This document shows positions 47,239 through 56,560 of a stretch of 64,000 nt of DNA, one piece after another (the stretch's first letter is position 1; every line of letters starts with the position of its first letter). The notes under the pieces are model-generated. The model searched no databases. It worked only from the letters and a program-made list of their open reading frames with translations, and was not told the DNA's origin. The translations under genes were made by a program, and so were the position numbers. The DNA comes from Viridibacillus arvi (GTDB lineage: Bacteria; Bacillota; Bacilli; Bacillales_A; Planococcaceae): contig NZ_LILB01000001.1 in the NCBI RefSeq assembly GCF_001274945.1, forward strand, positions 1,675,111 to 1,739,110, in the 5' to 3' direction.

Positions 47239-48240
47239 CTATCTACGCATTTCTTTAACCTTTGGCACTATAACTGCGAATAGTAATAAAGCTCCAATAA
47301 TAATCATTAAAGTTTGTGAAGGGATATTGATTAATCCAAGTCCATATTGCAAATAACCAATGATAAAGATGGCAATAACTGTCCCTATCAATCTCCCTTT
47401 TCCTCCAGCCGTACTAATACCACCAAGTGCGGCCATCGCTATGACATCGAGCTCATAGCCATTAGCAATATTTGGCCGAGTACTACCCATTCTTGATGCT
47501 AAGAAAACAGCTGTTAGTGCGGCCATCACCCCCGCTAATGTATAAACAATTAACTTTGTACGATTGACATTCACACCTGAAAATTTGCTAGCTACATCAT
47601 TATGACCAATCGCAAATACTCTACGGCCAAAAGATGTTTTATGGAGTAATAAACCGAATACAACAGCAATAATTACAAATACGATTAAGATAAACGGAAC
47701 TCCGAATATATAACCCCATCCAAAGAAACCAAACCATTCAGGAAAATTTCCGGATGCCTGATCCTCCAAAATAATATAGGCAATTCCTCGATATAAAATC
47801 ATCGTCGCTAGCGTAACAATAACTGCTGACAACTCAGGGAATTTCGTTATTAGTAATCCGTTCAACAATCCACATAGAGCACCAACCAAAAGACAAATAA
47901 TAACTGCTACTTCCATCGGCATTCCAAGCACATTATATGCAGTTGCCATCACAACAGAAGATAAAGCCACCGTCGATCCGACCGAAATATCAATCTCCCT
48001 CATAATCATAATGAAGGCCATAGGAAACACGATGAAGGACTTATCTAAAAAGATCATCGTCGCATCTCTTAAACTCGTTACATTTAAAAAGTAGGGTGAT
48101 AGCAATGTATTCAGTACCATTACTCCAATTAAAATTAATACAAGTAACCATTCCCACTGTAGAAAAAATTGCTTCGTCGAAAAGGGCTTATGTGCCTCAA
48201 GTTTTCTATGAACATAAGTTTCTTCCATTTTAGACGCCAT
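47239..48240 (-). CDS. rhaQ: Rhamnose ABC transporter permease
   Basis: This 333-residue BPD_transp_2-family permease has about ten membrane helices and the ribose/rhamnose-type signature segments FPMAFIMIMREIDISVGSTVALS and MAALGGISTAGGKGRLIGT. It pairs with the permease encoded 3 bp upstream. Start ATG with GAGGAGGG 6 nt upstream. The Q/P naming follows order and could be swapped. Confidence 0.9.
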   Translation of the reverse strand: MASKMEETYVHRKLEAHKPFSTKQFFLQWEWLLVLILIGVMVLNTLLSPYFLNVTSLRDATMIFLDKSFIVFPMAFIMIMREIDISVGSTVALSSVVMATAYNVLGMPMEVAVIICLLVGALCGLLNGLLITKFPELSAVIVTLATMILYRGIAYIILEDQASGNFPEWFGFFGWGYIFGVPFILIVFVIIAVVFGLLLHKTSFGRRVFAIGHNDVASKFSGVNVNRTKLIVYTLAGVMAALTAVFLASRMGSTRPNIANGYELDVIAMAALGGISTAGGKGRLIGTVIAIFIIGYLQYGLGLINIPSQTLMIIIGALLLFAVIVPKVKEMRR

Positions 48241-48243
48241 AAA

Positions 48244-49278
48244 TTACACCCTCCTCTTCAACAAATTATTCCGCTCTACACCGCGTTTCACCATGACATT
48301 AAGTAAAACAGCTGCTAAAATAATCGAACCTTCTATGCCCTTTTGCCAAAATGGAGATACATTCAAAAGTGGCAATGCATTATTTAAAATACCGATTAAA
48401 AATGCGCCTAAAATGACGCCACTTAATTTTCCTGCTCCTCCAGCAATACTGACACCGCCTAAAATACAAGCCGCTATTACACTTAACTCATAGCCAGTAG
48501 CTGTATCGCCTTGTGCAGAAGCAAATTTTGATACCCAAAGGACACCACTTAGACCCGATAATCCGCCCATTAATGTATAAACGATAATGAAGACTTTCTT
48601 CTCACTAATCCCAGTAACCTTAGCTGATTCAGGATTACTACCAACCGCATAAATTTGTCTACCTGTACGTGTGTGTCCTATAAAGTAAATCGCAAATGCA
48701 TAGACAATTAATGCAATAATAATTAACGTATTAACACCTAACAACTTACTCGTCGCAATACCAACAAAACTTTCGGGCATTTGATAAGAGCTAATCCACT
48801 TACCATTGCTCACCATGTACGTAAGCCCTCTGAATATATTCATCATCGCCAAAGTCGCAATAATCGGTAACACGCCTAAATAGGACACTAACCCACCTAT
48901 TACAAGCCCACAGAGAATACCTATGCCAATTCCCATTAAAATAGCTACTATTGGAGATGTACCTGAATGATTACTGACAAACTGTGCCACAATCATGCCT
49001 GACAAAGCCAAAGTGGCACCTATGGAAAGATCAATTCCTCTAGTTACAAGAACTAGCATCATACCAACTGCAAGAATTGATAATATCGCTGTATTCGTTG
49101 CCATATCACTAATATTCTCTAACGTTAAAAAACTACTATTTCGAAGTTGCACAGCAATTACTAAAATAACAATGAAAACAAGAAGTCCAATTTCTCGGAA
49201 TTGCCCTATCTTTGCTAACTTCGATTCTTTTTTCTCTATATTAGTTGGCAATGTCTCATCCATCATACTGGTAGACAA
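48244..49278 (-). CDS. rhaP: Rhamnose ABC transporter permease
   Basis: This 344-residue BPD_transp_2-family permease has ILAVGMMLVLVTRGIDLSIGATLALSG and AACILGGVSIAGGAGKLSG signatures and about ten helices. It starts at TTG 49276-49278 with AAGGAGGTG 7 nt upstream, overlapping the rhaT end by 16 bp. The ATG pair slightly downstream is too far from that site. Together with rhaQ it forms the heterodimeric channel. Confidence 0.9.
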   Translation of the reverse strand: MSTSMMDETLPTNIEKKESKLAKIGQFREIGLLVFIVILVIAVQLRNSSFLTLENISDMATNTAILSILAVGMMLVLVTRGIDLSIGATLALSGMIVAQFVSNHSGTSPIVAILMGIGIGILCGLVIGGLVSYLGVLPIIATLAMMNIFRGLTYMVSNGKWISSYQMPESFVGIATSKLLGVNTLIIIALIVYAFAIYFIGHTRTGRQIYAVGSNPESAKVTGISEKKVFIIVYTLMGGLSGLSGVLWVSKFASAQGDTATGYELSVIAACILGGVSIAGGAGKLSGVILGAFLIGILNNALPLLNVSPFWQKGIEGSIILAAVLLNVMVKRGVERNNLLKRRV

Positions 49279-50789
49279 ATTGTTTCACCTCCTTGTGGCA
49301 TCTCACCCATTGCCGCTGCAAGAATTGATTCTTGTGTTATCTCTTGAGGGTCCATTACCTTCACCATGCGTCCTTCTCGCATTATGGCTACACGATCACT
49401 TAGACCAATTACTTCAGGCATTTCAGAAGAAACTAATATCACACCATAACCTTGATAAGCCAACTCATTAATAATTTCGTATATAGCTGATTTCGCACCA
49501 ATATCTACGCCCTTTGTTGGCTCATCTAAAATGATGATATCTAAATCTGTCATTAATAATTTTGCTACTGATACTTTCTGCTGATTCCCACCAGACAGGG
49601 AACTGACAAGATCAAATACGCTTTGTGCTTTCACATTTAGTTTCTCTGCTAGCTCTTTTGCTTTAAGCGATTCAGTTTTTTCATGAAGCCAGCCACCTTT
49701 AGTAAAGCTCTCTAATGTTGGTAATGTAATATTTCTACCAATACCCCAAGGTAGAATGAGACCTTGCTTCTGACGGTCCTCTGGCAAGTAACCAATTCCT
49801 TGCTTCATCGCGTCTTTTGGATTTTTAAACTTTATTTCCTTGCCATGCAGATAAATGAAACCGCTATCATATTTTTCTATACCAAATAAAGTTTCACACA
49901 ACTCTGTTCTTCCTGCACCAACTAAGCCTGTCAAACCAAGTATTTCACCTTTCCGTAACGTAAAGGAAACGTCTGCAAAATAGCCAACCTTCCCTAAACT
50001 TTCTACACGAAAGATCTCCTCGCCAATGTCATGTGTTTTACTTGGAAATACTTGGTTGATCTCGCGTCCCACCATAGCGACAATTAAGTTGTCATTCGAA
50101 ATATCATTTACCGCCCACGATCCAATGTAATTTGCATCACGCAATACTGTTACCTGAGATGCCAATCGATACATATCTTCAAAACGATGAGAAATGAAAA
50201 TGATAGCTGTTCCTCTATCACGTAAATCTTCAGCAATGCGGTATAACTCTTCACTCTCGCGTGCCGTCAATGCTGCTGTCGGTTCATCCATAATGATGAT
50301 TCTTGCATTCGTCGATATCGCTTTCGCAATTTCAACAATTTGCTGTTGCGCTACACTGAGTGTTCCCATATCTTGCTTCGGATTTATAGAGGAGCCTAAA
50401 GACTGTAATATTCTCTTAGCTTCTTCGTGCATTTCTTTCCATAGTAAACGCTTAGTAGTTGGACTTACTTTCTCATGCCCCATGAAGATATTTTCTGTAA
50501 CATTCAAATCTGGATAATTCGTTACGTGTTGATAAATGGCAGCAATTCCTGCTGCCTTTGCCTCATTAGGATTTGCAAAAGAAACTATCTTTCCATCTAA
50601 GATCATTGCACCTTCATCTGGTTTATGTACGCCTGTAATTACTTTAATGAAGGTCGATTTTCCTGCACCATTCTCTCCCATCAAAGCATGTATTTGCCCT
50701 TTTTCCAATACAAATGAGACATTGTTTAGTGCAGTGACACCAGGGAACTTTTTTGTAATCCCTCTCAATTCCAATACTGTTTCTCCCAT
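49263..50789 (-). CDS. rhaT: Rhamnose ABC transporter ATPase (two-domain)
   Basis: The 508-residue ATPase has two nucleotide-binding domains, as in RbsA/RhaT. The first has Walker A GENGAGKSTF, LSVAQQQIVEIAKA and Walker B IIIMDEPTAAL. The second has the degenerate Walker A GLVGAGRTEL, SLSGGNQQKVSVAK and IIILDEPTKGVD. I start it at ATG 50787-50789 (MGETVLELRG), with GGTGGTG 6 nt upstream. It is the first gene of the rhaTPQSBMA operon. The upstream ~150 bp should hold the regulated promoter, but I could not assign it with confidence. Confidence 0.94.
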   Translation of the reverse strand: MGETVLELRGITKKFPGVTALNNVSFVLEKGQIHALMGENGAGKSTFIKVITGVHKPDEGAMILDGKIVSFANPNEAKAAGIAAIYQHVTNYPDLNVTENIFMGHEKVSPTTKRLLWKEMHEEAKRILQSLGSSINPKQDMGTLSVAQQQIVEIAKAISTNARIIIMDEPTAALTARESEELYRIAEDLRDRGTAIIFISHRFEDMYRLASQVTVLRDANYIGSWAVNDISNDNLIVAMVGREINQVFPSKTHDIGEEIFRVESLGKVGYFADVSFTLRKGEILGLTGLVGAGRTELCETLFGIEKYDSGFIYLHGKEIKFKNPKDAMKQGIGYLPEDRQKQGLILPWGIGRNITLPTLESFTKGGWLHEKTESLKAKELAEKLNVKAQSVFDLVSSLSGGNQQKVSVAKLLMTDLDIIILDEPTKGVDIGAKSAIYEIINELAYQGYGVILVSSEMPEVIGLSDRVAIMREGRMVKVMDPQEITQESILAAAMGEMPQGGETICLPV

Positions 50790-50963
50790 AAAATTCACCA
50801 CCGCCTTCCATTTATTCAATTTTATATTTTCCGAATATTCATTGTAAGGAGTTATCTTTTGGAAAAAGGGGGGTAATCTTCGGATTGTGACACGGAAACG
50901 TTATTTAGTACTGAAATAGAAATTAATGCCGCCTTCAACTTCATTTAAAATAATAAACAAAAA

Positions 50964-50993
50964 AGAACAGCTACAAGTTAATGTAGCTGTTCT
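50964..50993 (-). terminator. Terminator after pepF
   Basis: AGAACAGCTAC pairs perfectly with GTAGCTGTTCT (11 bp, 8-nt loop), followed by TTTTTTG on the minus strand. Confidence 0.88.
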
Positions 50994-51028
50994 CTAATTA
51001 AAAACAATCTATTTCATTTATGGCACAT

Positions 51029-52828
51029 TTATTTTTGTTGAAAAAATCCACCGAATTCTTCAACAAGCTCACTAAATATCTTTAAGGCATTTTCAATTGG
51101 TTCTGGTTTTGTGAGATCCACGCCTGTTTTTTTCAATAATTCAAGCGGGTACTCTGAGCTACCGCTTTTTAGGAAGTTCAAGTAGTTTTCAAGAGTGCTC
51201 TCTTCACCAGATAAGATTCTATCTGCAATATCGATTGCAGATGCATAGCCTGTCGCATATTTGTATACATAGAAAGGACGATAGAAATGTGGAATACGTG
51301 ACCAGCCGTACTTCACCTCTTCATCAAAAACAAAATCCTCGCCATTGTATTCACGGAAAATCTTTTCATAAACGGTATTAAAAGCTTCAGCATTTAATGG
51401 TTCATCATTTTCAGCTTTCTCATGGGTGATTTTTTCGAATTCTCCAAACATGACCTGTGTGAAAAACGTGCCTTTAAAGCTATCAATAAAATGATTTAAA
51501 AGGTATTTCTTCTTATTTTCATCAGTAGTTGTTTTTAATAGGTAGCGAATCAACAGGATTTCATTAACAGTTGAAGCAACCTCTGCAACGAAAATAGAGT
51601 ATCCCGCACTGATTTGTGGTTGATATTTTGAACTATAATAAGAATGCATCGCATGCCCGGATTCATGAGCAAGCGTGAATAAGCTATTTAAATCATCTCG
51701 ATGATTGAGAAGAACAAATGGGTGTACACTGTATAAACCCATATTATAAGCTCCCGAACGTTTTCCAGGTGTTTCCCTTACATCGTAATAGCGATTTTTC
51801 TTGAAATCAGCAAGAGTAGATACATAATCGTCACCAAGAGGCTTAAGTGCTTCTAGCATGATTGAAAATGCTTCATCATAGGAAATTTCCTCTTTCGCCT
51901 CTTGAACGAGCGGTACGCTTAAATCATAAGCACGCAGCTCATCGACACCTAAAATTTGTTTACGTAGTTTTACATAGTCATACATTGGCTGAATGTTTGC
52001 TTTTGTAGCTGCAATTAGATTCTCATAAACTTCGATCGGTACTTCATCTGAGAACAACGACTTCTCAAGGGCTGATGTATAATTCCTTGTTTTGGCTAGT
52101 GTCACATTGTTTTTAATAGCTGATGATAATGTACTGGCAATCGTATTTTGCATTTGCACATATGGCTGATAATACGCTTTATATGCTTCTTTTCGTTTAT
52201 CGCGATTTGAGTCTTCCATCAATTTGCTGTACATTCCACGGGTAAGTTCAACACTCTGTCCCTCATCGTTTGTAACGGTACCAAACTTGATATCGGCATT
52301 ATTAATCATACCAAACGTCTTTTGCGGGGAAGAAAGCGCTTCTCCAAGCTGAGATAAAATCGCTTCTTGATCTTTATTCAGTACATGTGCCTTATATCGA
52401 TATGACTCTAATAAATCGTCTTCGAAATAGCGTAGCCCCTCAACCTCTTGTATGTAGGATTTCAGTTTATCTTCCTCAAGACTTAATAAAAACGGCATAA
52501 AAAATGAAGTGGCACTACTTATTTTTTGCCCTAGTTGACTACAGCGATCCACCAAAGCTTGTGATGTTGGTACTCTTGTGTCTAAGTCTAATTGAAGCAT
52601 TGCATATGCATATAACTTCCTATACTTAGAGCCAAGCACCTCACTTAAAGTTAAATAATCGTAAAGTGACTGCGCATTATTGATGTTCCCATCAAATTGC
52701 TTTAATTTTTCTGTATCTTTCAGAACTGATTGAAAATCTTGCTCCCATTCCTCCATATTCGGGTAAATATGTTGGAGATCCCATGTTTCTTCAACCTTCA
52801 CATCTGCTCTTGATTGATATTGTGTCAT
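51029..52828 (-). CDS. pepF: Oligoendopeptidase F
   Basis: The ~599-residue M3 zinc metallopeptidase cleaves short peptides in the cytoplasm. The zinc motif HExxH is HESGHAMH (~389), followed by the third-ligand region SIFVAEVASTVNE. The N-terminal helical cap (WDLQHIYPNMEEWEQDF) is typical of PepF. I start it at ATG 52826-52828 (MTQYQSRADVK), with AGGGGGA upstream. The longer frame begins without a site. Confidence 0.94.
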   Translation of the reverse strand: MTQYQSRADVKVEETWDLQHIYPNMEEWEQDFQSVLKDTEKLKQFDGNINNAQSLYDYLTLSEVLGSKYRKLYAYAMLQLDLDTRVPTSQALVDRCSQLGQKISSATSFFMPFLLSLEEDKLKSYIQEVEGLRYFEDDLLESYRYKAHVLNKDQEAILSQLGEALSSPQKTFGMINNADIKFGTVTNDEGQSVELTRGMYSKLMEDSNRDKRKEAYKAYYQPYVQMQNTIASTLSSAIKNNVTLAKTRNYTSALEKSLFSDEVPIEVYENLIAATKANIQPMYDYVKLRKQILGVDELRAYDLSVPLVQEAKEEISYDEAFSIMLEALKPLGDDYVSTLADFKKNRYYDVRETPGKRSGAYNMGLYSVHPFVLLNHRDDLNSLFTLAHESGHAMHSYYSSKYQPQISAGYSIFVAEVASTVNEILLIRYLLKTTTDENKKKYLLNHFIDSFKGTFFTQVMFGEFEKITHEKAENDEPLNAEAFNTVYEKIFREYNGEDFVFDEEVKYGWSRIPHFYRPFYVYKYATGYASAIDIADRILSGEESTLENYLNFLKSGSSEYPLELLKKTGVDLTKPEPIENALKIFSELVEEFGGFFQQK

Positions 52829-52971
52829 TTTCAGTCCCCCTATTTTAGTATTATCTCCATTATATATAAAACACACCAGATGGTATAACTTGGAGACTTT
52901 CATTAATATTCTAATTCAAAACAAAAAAGTCCAACCAGAAAGGTAGTGACCCCTTAAAGTTAGAGTTTTAT

Positions 52972-53739
52972 TTATGCAGCTAATTGGCTGGCATGAGTTC
53001 GGTATTTTACCGGGCTCATGCCGGCCAGTTTTTGTTTAATTCGATCGTTGTTATAGTAATCGATATACTTCTCGATTTTCTTTTTTAACGCTTCATAGGA
53101 AGTTAATTCTTCTCCGTAATACATTTCTTGTTTGAGTAGGCCAAAGAAATTCTCCATTGCCGCGTTGTCTGCACAGGTTGCTTTACGAGACATACTTTGG
53201 AAAATCTTGTTTTGCTTTAATGTTTTCACCCACGAATTATGTTGATAGTGTCAGCCTTGATCTGAATGAATTATTGTTCGATATTCTGCACGCTCGTGAA
53301 TGATTGGGAGCGCTTGTTTCAGTGAATCTATCACGAATTCTAGTGTAGGGCGTTTAGACATACTGAAGCCGATAATTTCACCATTATATAAATCCATCAT
53401 CGGGCTTAAATATAGTTTTTCATTATTTGTGCACTTGAATTCTGTTACGTCTGTCACAAGTTTTTGTAAGGCGTATGGTGTGTTGAAACGGCGGTTTAAA
53501 CGATTCTTCGCTACTTTTCCTACAGTTCCTTTATACGATTTATAGCGAGACTTATGTACGAATTTTATACACTTTAAATTCAATTCATTCATGATTCGCT
53601 GTACTTTTTTATGATTGATTTTGTGTCCTTCAGCTTTTAATTCCACATGAATTCGACGATAGCCATATCGACCTTCATGCTGCTCAAATGTCTCTAAAAT
53701 CAGTGTTTTCCAAGCTAGATCGGGATCTTCCTTTTTCAT
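52972..53739 (-). pseudogene. IS150-type transposase orfB, interrupted by an in-frame stop
   Basis: The DDE integrase-type transposase is read in two pieces of one frame. The first piece has LVTDVTEF (first Asp) and HSDQG (second Asp). A TGA at 53251-53253 follows directly, where related proteins have Trp in HSDQGWHYQ. The same frame continues HYQHNSWVKT... to NAAMENFFGLLKQEMYYGEE with the catalytic Glu. A single TGG to TGA change thus removes the third catalytic residue. Upstream, the orfB frame extends to about 53807 (GFRLKDIFKQVDIPEATYHY) and overlaps the end of orfA, consistent with a -1 frameshift. Confidence 0.88.
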
Positions 53740-53798
53740 TTGCTTGATGTGATAATGATAAGTTGCTTCGGGAATATCAACTTGTTTAAAAATGTCTT

Positions 53799-54359
53799 TT
53801 AATCGGAATCCTTCTTCTTTAAGTTTAAAGACGATTGCTGCTTGTGCTTTTCGAGGAAGGCATCCGGGTTCTCTCGAAAAGCCTTCAACTTTTTTAAATA
53901 CGCAACCTCTAGACGCAGTAACTCATTTTCTCGTTCTAATTGCTCCTCCCGAGACATTGTTTCTTCTGATTTAATCGATGTAACTTTCGGTTTTTTAGAC
54001 ATAGTTGGCCTTCCCTTCGGATGTTTCAGGCCTTCTTCTCCTTCTTTTAAAAACTTACTGTTCCAACTTGCGATTAAACTAGGATGATTCATGTTAAATT
54101 GAATCGCTGTATCTTGGTAAGAAGCACCTGTTTGTTTCATAAAGTTTAATACATCCAACTTAAATTGAACAGGATATTCTTCATGCCTTGTTTTACGTTG
54201 TAAACCTTCTTCTCCAAAAGCTTTATAAACCCTAACCCAATGTTTAATTGGTGTTGGTGACGGAATACCATATTTTTGCGCTAATAATAGGTAACCTAGA
54301 TTCCCTTTCAAATACTCTTGAACAACCTTAAATTTAAAACCTTTACTATATTTCGCCAT
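53799..54359 (-). CDS. IS150-type orfA (helix-turn-helix protein)
   Basis: The ~186-residue protein begins MAKYSKGFKFKVVQEYL and contains two HTH segments (LLAQKYGIPSPTPIKHWV; GASYQDTAIQFNMNHPSLIASW) and a C-terminal leucine-rich helix that mediates OrfAB assembly. It ends LNLKKKDSD. Near the end TTAAAGAAGAAGG is a plausible slippery stretch for a -1 shift into orfB. With orfB broken, orfA could still act as a DNA-binding repressor. Confidence 0.88.
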   Translation of the reverse strand: MAKYSKGFKFKVVQEYLKGNLGYLLLAQKYGIPSPTPIKHWVRVYKAFGEEGLQRKTRHEEYPVQFKLDVLNFMKQTGASYQDTAIQFNMNHPSLIASWNSKFLKEGEEGLKHPKGRPTMSKKPKVTSIKSEETMSREEQLERENELLRLEVAYLKKLKAFRENPDAFLEKHKQQSSLNLKKKDSD

Positions 54360-54493
54360 AGAAAAACACCCCAAAAGTTAGATTTATTACTCTAACTTTT
54401 GGGGTGCAGCACTAAAACTGGCTGGACTTTTTAATACGTTCGAACTTGTCATTAAAGCGTTTGCAAATTTGCAAACGTATTTATCAAAACTAA

Positions 54494-55687
54494 TTACATA
54501 AATAAACCAACTAATGTAGCTGATAAGATAGATGCAAGCGTTGATCCGAAGAGTAATTTCAGACCAAATGATGCAACTTCTGATCCTCGTTTATCATTTA
54601 GGGCTTTAACGGCACCTGTAATAATCCCGATTGAACTAAAGTTTGCAAAACTTATTAAGAATACAGATACAATCGCTTCTGTTTTAGCCGATAAGTTTGC
54701 AGCAATATCTTGGAAACTTAGAATCGCTACGAATTCGTTCGTTACAAGTTTAGTCGCCATAATACCACCTGCTGCAACAGCTTCAGACCAAGGAATACCC
54801 ATGATGAAAGCAATTGGAGCAAACACATATCCAAGGATTTCTTGGAATGAAATATGGAATATTAAGTCAAATAGATTATTAATCATTGCCATTAAAGCAA
54901 TAAATCCAATCAACATTGCGCCTACAATAACCGCTACTTTAAAACCATCCATAATGGCTTCACTAATCATTTGGAAGAAAGATTCTTTTTCTTTATGATC
55001 AGCTTCATCGTTGATTACTGTATAATCTTCTTCTGGTTTTAACTCATATGGATTTAATAAATTCGCAACAATCAATGCTGAGAATATATTGATTATAATC
55101 CCTACCACAACGTATTTAGGTTCTAACATAGTCATGTATGCACCAATAACGGAAACGCTTACAGCACTCATCGCAGAAGTACACAACGTATACAAACGTC
55201 GTTTAGAAATTTTATTTAGTTGCTCTTTTGTAGTTAAAAATACCTCTGATTGTCCAAACAAAGCAGATGATACAGCTACATAGTTTTCTAACTTACCCAT
55301 ACCATTTAGTTTACTCATACCCATACCTACATATTTGATAAAGAATGGGAGTACTTTAATGAAATTCAATATTCCAATAAGGACAGAGATGAAAACAATT
55401 GGTAGCAGTACGTTTAAGAAAAATACAGCTCCTGGCTCATTTTCCATTCCACCAAATACAAAATTTACCCCTTCAACACCATAGCCCATTAATGTATCAA
55501 ATAGTTTTGATATAGCACTAATGATACTCAAACCAATAGTTGTGTTAAGAATAAAGAAACTTAGCACTAACTGCGCTATTAACATCATAGCAATTGGACG
55601 TATCCGTATATTTTTACGGTTATAACTGAATATATAACCCAATACAAATACGAACAGTAAACCTGTAACTAAAAAAACAAAGTTCAT
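54494..55687 (-). CDS. NupC-family concentrative nucleoside transporter
   Basis: The 397-residue membrane protein has the NupC/CNT layout: N-terminal helices, the gate-region ISALFGQSEVF-like SSALFGQSEVFLTTKEQL, and the C-terminal GIPWSEAVAAGGIMATKLVTNEFVA and FLISFANFSSIGIITGAVKAL. It imports nucleosides with a proton or sodium ion. Start ATG with GTAGGAGG upstream. It stands alone. I saw no purine riboswitch in the long upstream region. Its terminator appears to have been split by the IS. Confidence 0.92.
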   Translation of the reverse strand: MNFVFLVTGLLFVFVLGYIFSYNRKNIRIRPIAMMLIAQLVLSFFILNTTIGLSIISAISKLFDTLMGYGVEGVNFVFGGMENEPGAVFFLNVLLPIVFISVLIGILNFIKVLPFFIKYVGMGMSKLNGMGKLENYVAVSSALFGQSEVFLTTKEQLNKISKRRLYTLCTSAMSAVSVSVIGAYMTMLEPKYVVVGIIINIFSALIVANLLNPYELKPEEDYTVINDEADHKEKESFFQMISEAIMDGFKVAVIVGAMLIGFIALMAMINNLFDLIFHISFQEILGYVFAPIAFIMGIPWSEAVAAGGIMATKLVTNEFVAILSFQDIAANLSAKTEAIVSVFLISFANFSSIGIITGAVKALNDKRGSEVASFGLKLLFGSTLASILSATLVGLFM

Positions 55688-56300
55688 ATTTATCCTCCTA
55701 CATATTTAAAATTTTTTTAGTTAAAATAAGAACTAAATCTAATTGAAATAAATCAATTTAAGTCATTCTTTTCAAATTTTCCACTACGAATACTATCAAA
55801 ATAAATCTGATATGTAAAGTATCTCCCTCAGCATTATAACATTATACTTAGAAAATAAATATTCACCAAATATAAAATTTTTATTGGAATATTTGTTTTA
55901 TATATACCTAATATTGTAATATTCTATTGATTTTATGTTAATTATTAACTTTTAATTTGAAATTAAAATTATTTTAATATAATAATTATCCTCATCAGTA
56001 TTCTATTTTTTACTAGAAATTGGTTGCAAAATAATACGAGGTAAATAATACCAAGTTTCTCTTCCCTATAATTATCTTAAAATGAAAATAGAATATTTAT
56101 TTCCTTAAAATCTGTATATTAACTCCTTAAATGTTGAATATTATTCAAAAAAAAATTAGCAATTCCCAAAAATATCTTATTGATTTTAGCGGTTTTTATA
56201 TATTAAAATATACGCCTGGAGATTCACCAGCGCATCCCATATGTATAGTTATATTACATCTGATCTTGCCGAATCGTTTATGAACGAATACCAACATAGA

Positions 56301-56329
56301 AAACGGCTTATCATATTGATAAGCTGTTT
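56301..56329. terminator. Hairpin with 13-bp stem
   Basis: AAACGGCTTATCA pairs with TGATAAGCTGTTT (one G·U) around a TAT loop. It lacks a long T-run, so its role may be structural. Confidence 0.5.
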
Positions 56330-56340
56330 CGTGTTGTAAA

Positions 56341-56380
56341 GAAAAGGGTTTCGGCATGTCATCATGCCGAAACCCTTTTC
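56341..56380. terminator. Perfect 18-bp-stem bidirectional terminator
   Basis: GAAAAGGGTTTCGGCATG pairs perfectly with its complement across a TCAT loop, with A/T tracts at the base on both sides. It lies upstream of both flanking genes, so it does not follow any gene called here. Confidence 0.8.
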
Positions 56381-56560
56381 TATTTGTTGTAGTTTTTTAT
56401 GGCTTTTGCCGAATCCAATTGGCCCTTTACTTTAAATTAATAAATACAATTGGAAGTTTCTATTTTTGTAAACTTAGCTTAACGATATTATATCAATGTG
56501 TTACATGTTGAGTTTTATCTTTGATTACATTCACAGTAACACAAGCTAATAGGAGGAATT

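Larger units (their letters stand above)
52942..54414 (-). mobile_element. IS3-family (IS150-group) insertion sequence
   Basis: The element is about 1.47 kb with imperfect terminal inverted repeats: TAGTGACCCCTTAAAG and TTAGAGT on the left, TAGTGCTGCACCCCAAAAG and TTAGAGT on the right. It carries orfA and orfB in the two-frame arrangement of IS150. AAA at 52939-52941 and 54415-54417 is a candidate 3-bp target duplication, and exact ends are uncertain by a few bases. The transposase is broken by a nonsense codon, so this copy should not move by itself. Confidence 0.88.
52923..54432. other. Terminator split by insertion sequence
   Basis: The arm AGTCCAACCAG (52928-52938, preceded by A-run) and the arm CTGGCTGGACT (54418-54428, followed by T-run) are complementary at 10 of 11 positions and directly flank the IS. 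Joined with the AAA between arm and element, they restore a bidirectional intrinsic terminator about 60 bp beyond the nupC stop. Confidence 0.7.
55688..56560. other. Long AT-rich divergent intergenic region with two strong hairpins
   Basis: No credible coding frame was found between the divergent transporter genes. It holds the hairpins at 56301-56329 and 56341-56380, described separately. The rest is very AT-rich and shows nothing I recognise. Confidence 0.6.

Noticed and set aside
50880-50915. Possible catabolite-responsive element upstream of rhaT
   Set aside because: The best alignment around GGAAACG has several mismatches to the cre consensus in the conserved arms. Catabolite control is likely for such an operon, but this site does not support it.
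55700-56200. Purine riboswitch or other aptamer upstream of the NupC-family gene
   Set aside because: No conserved aptamer core was recognisable. The sequence is simply AT-rich.
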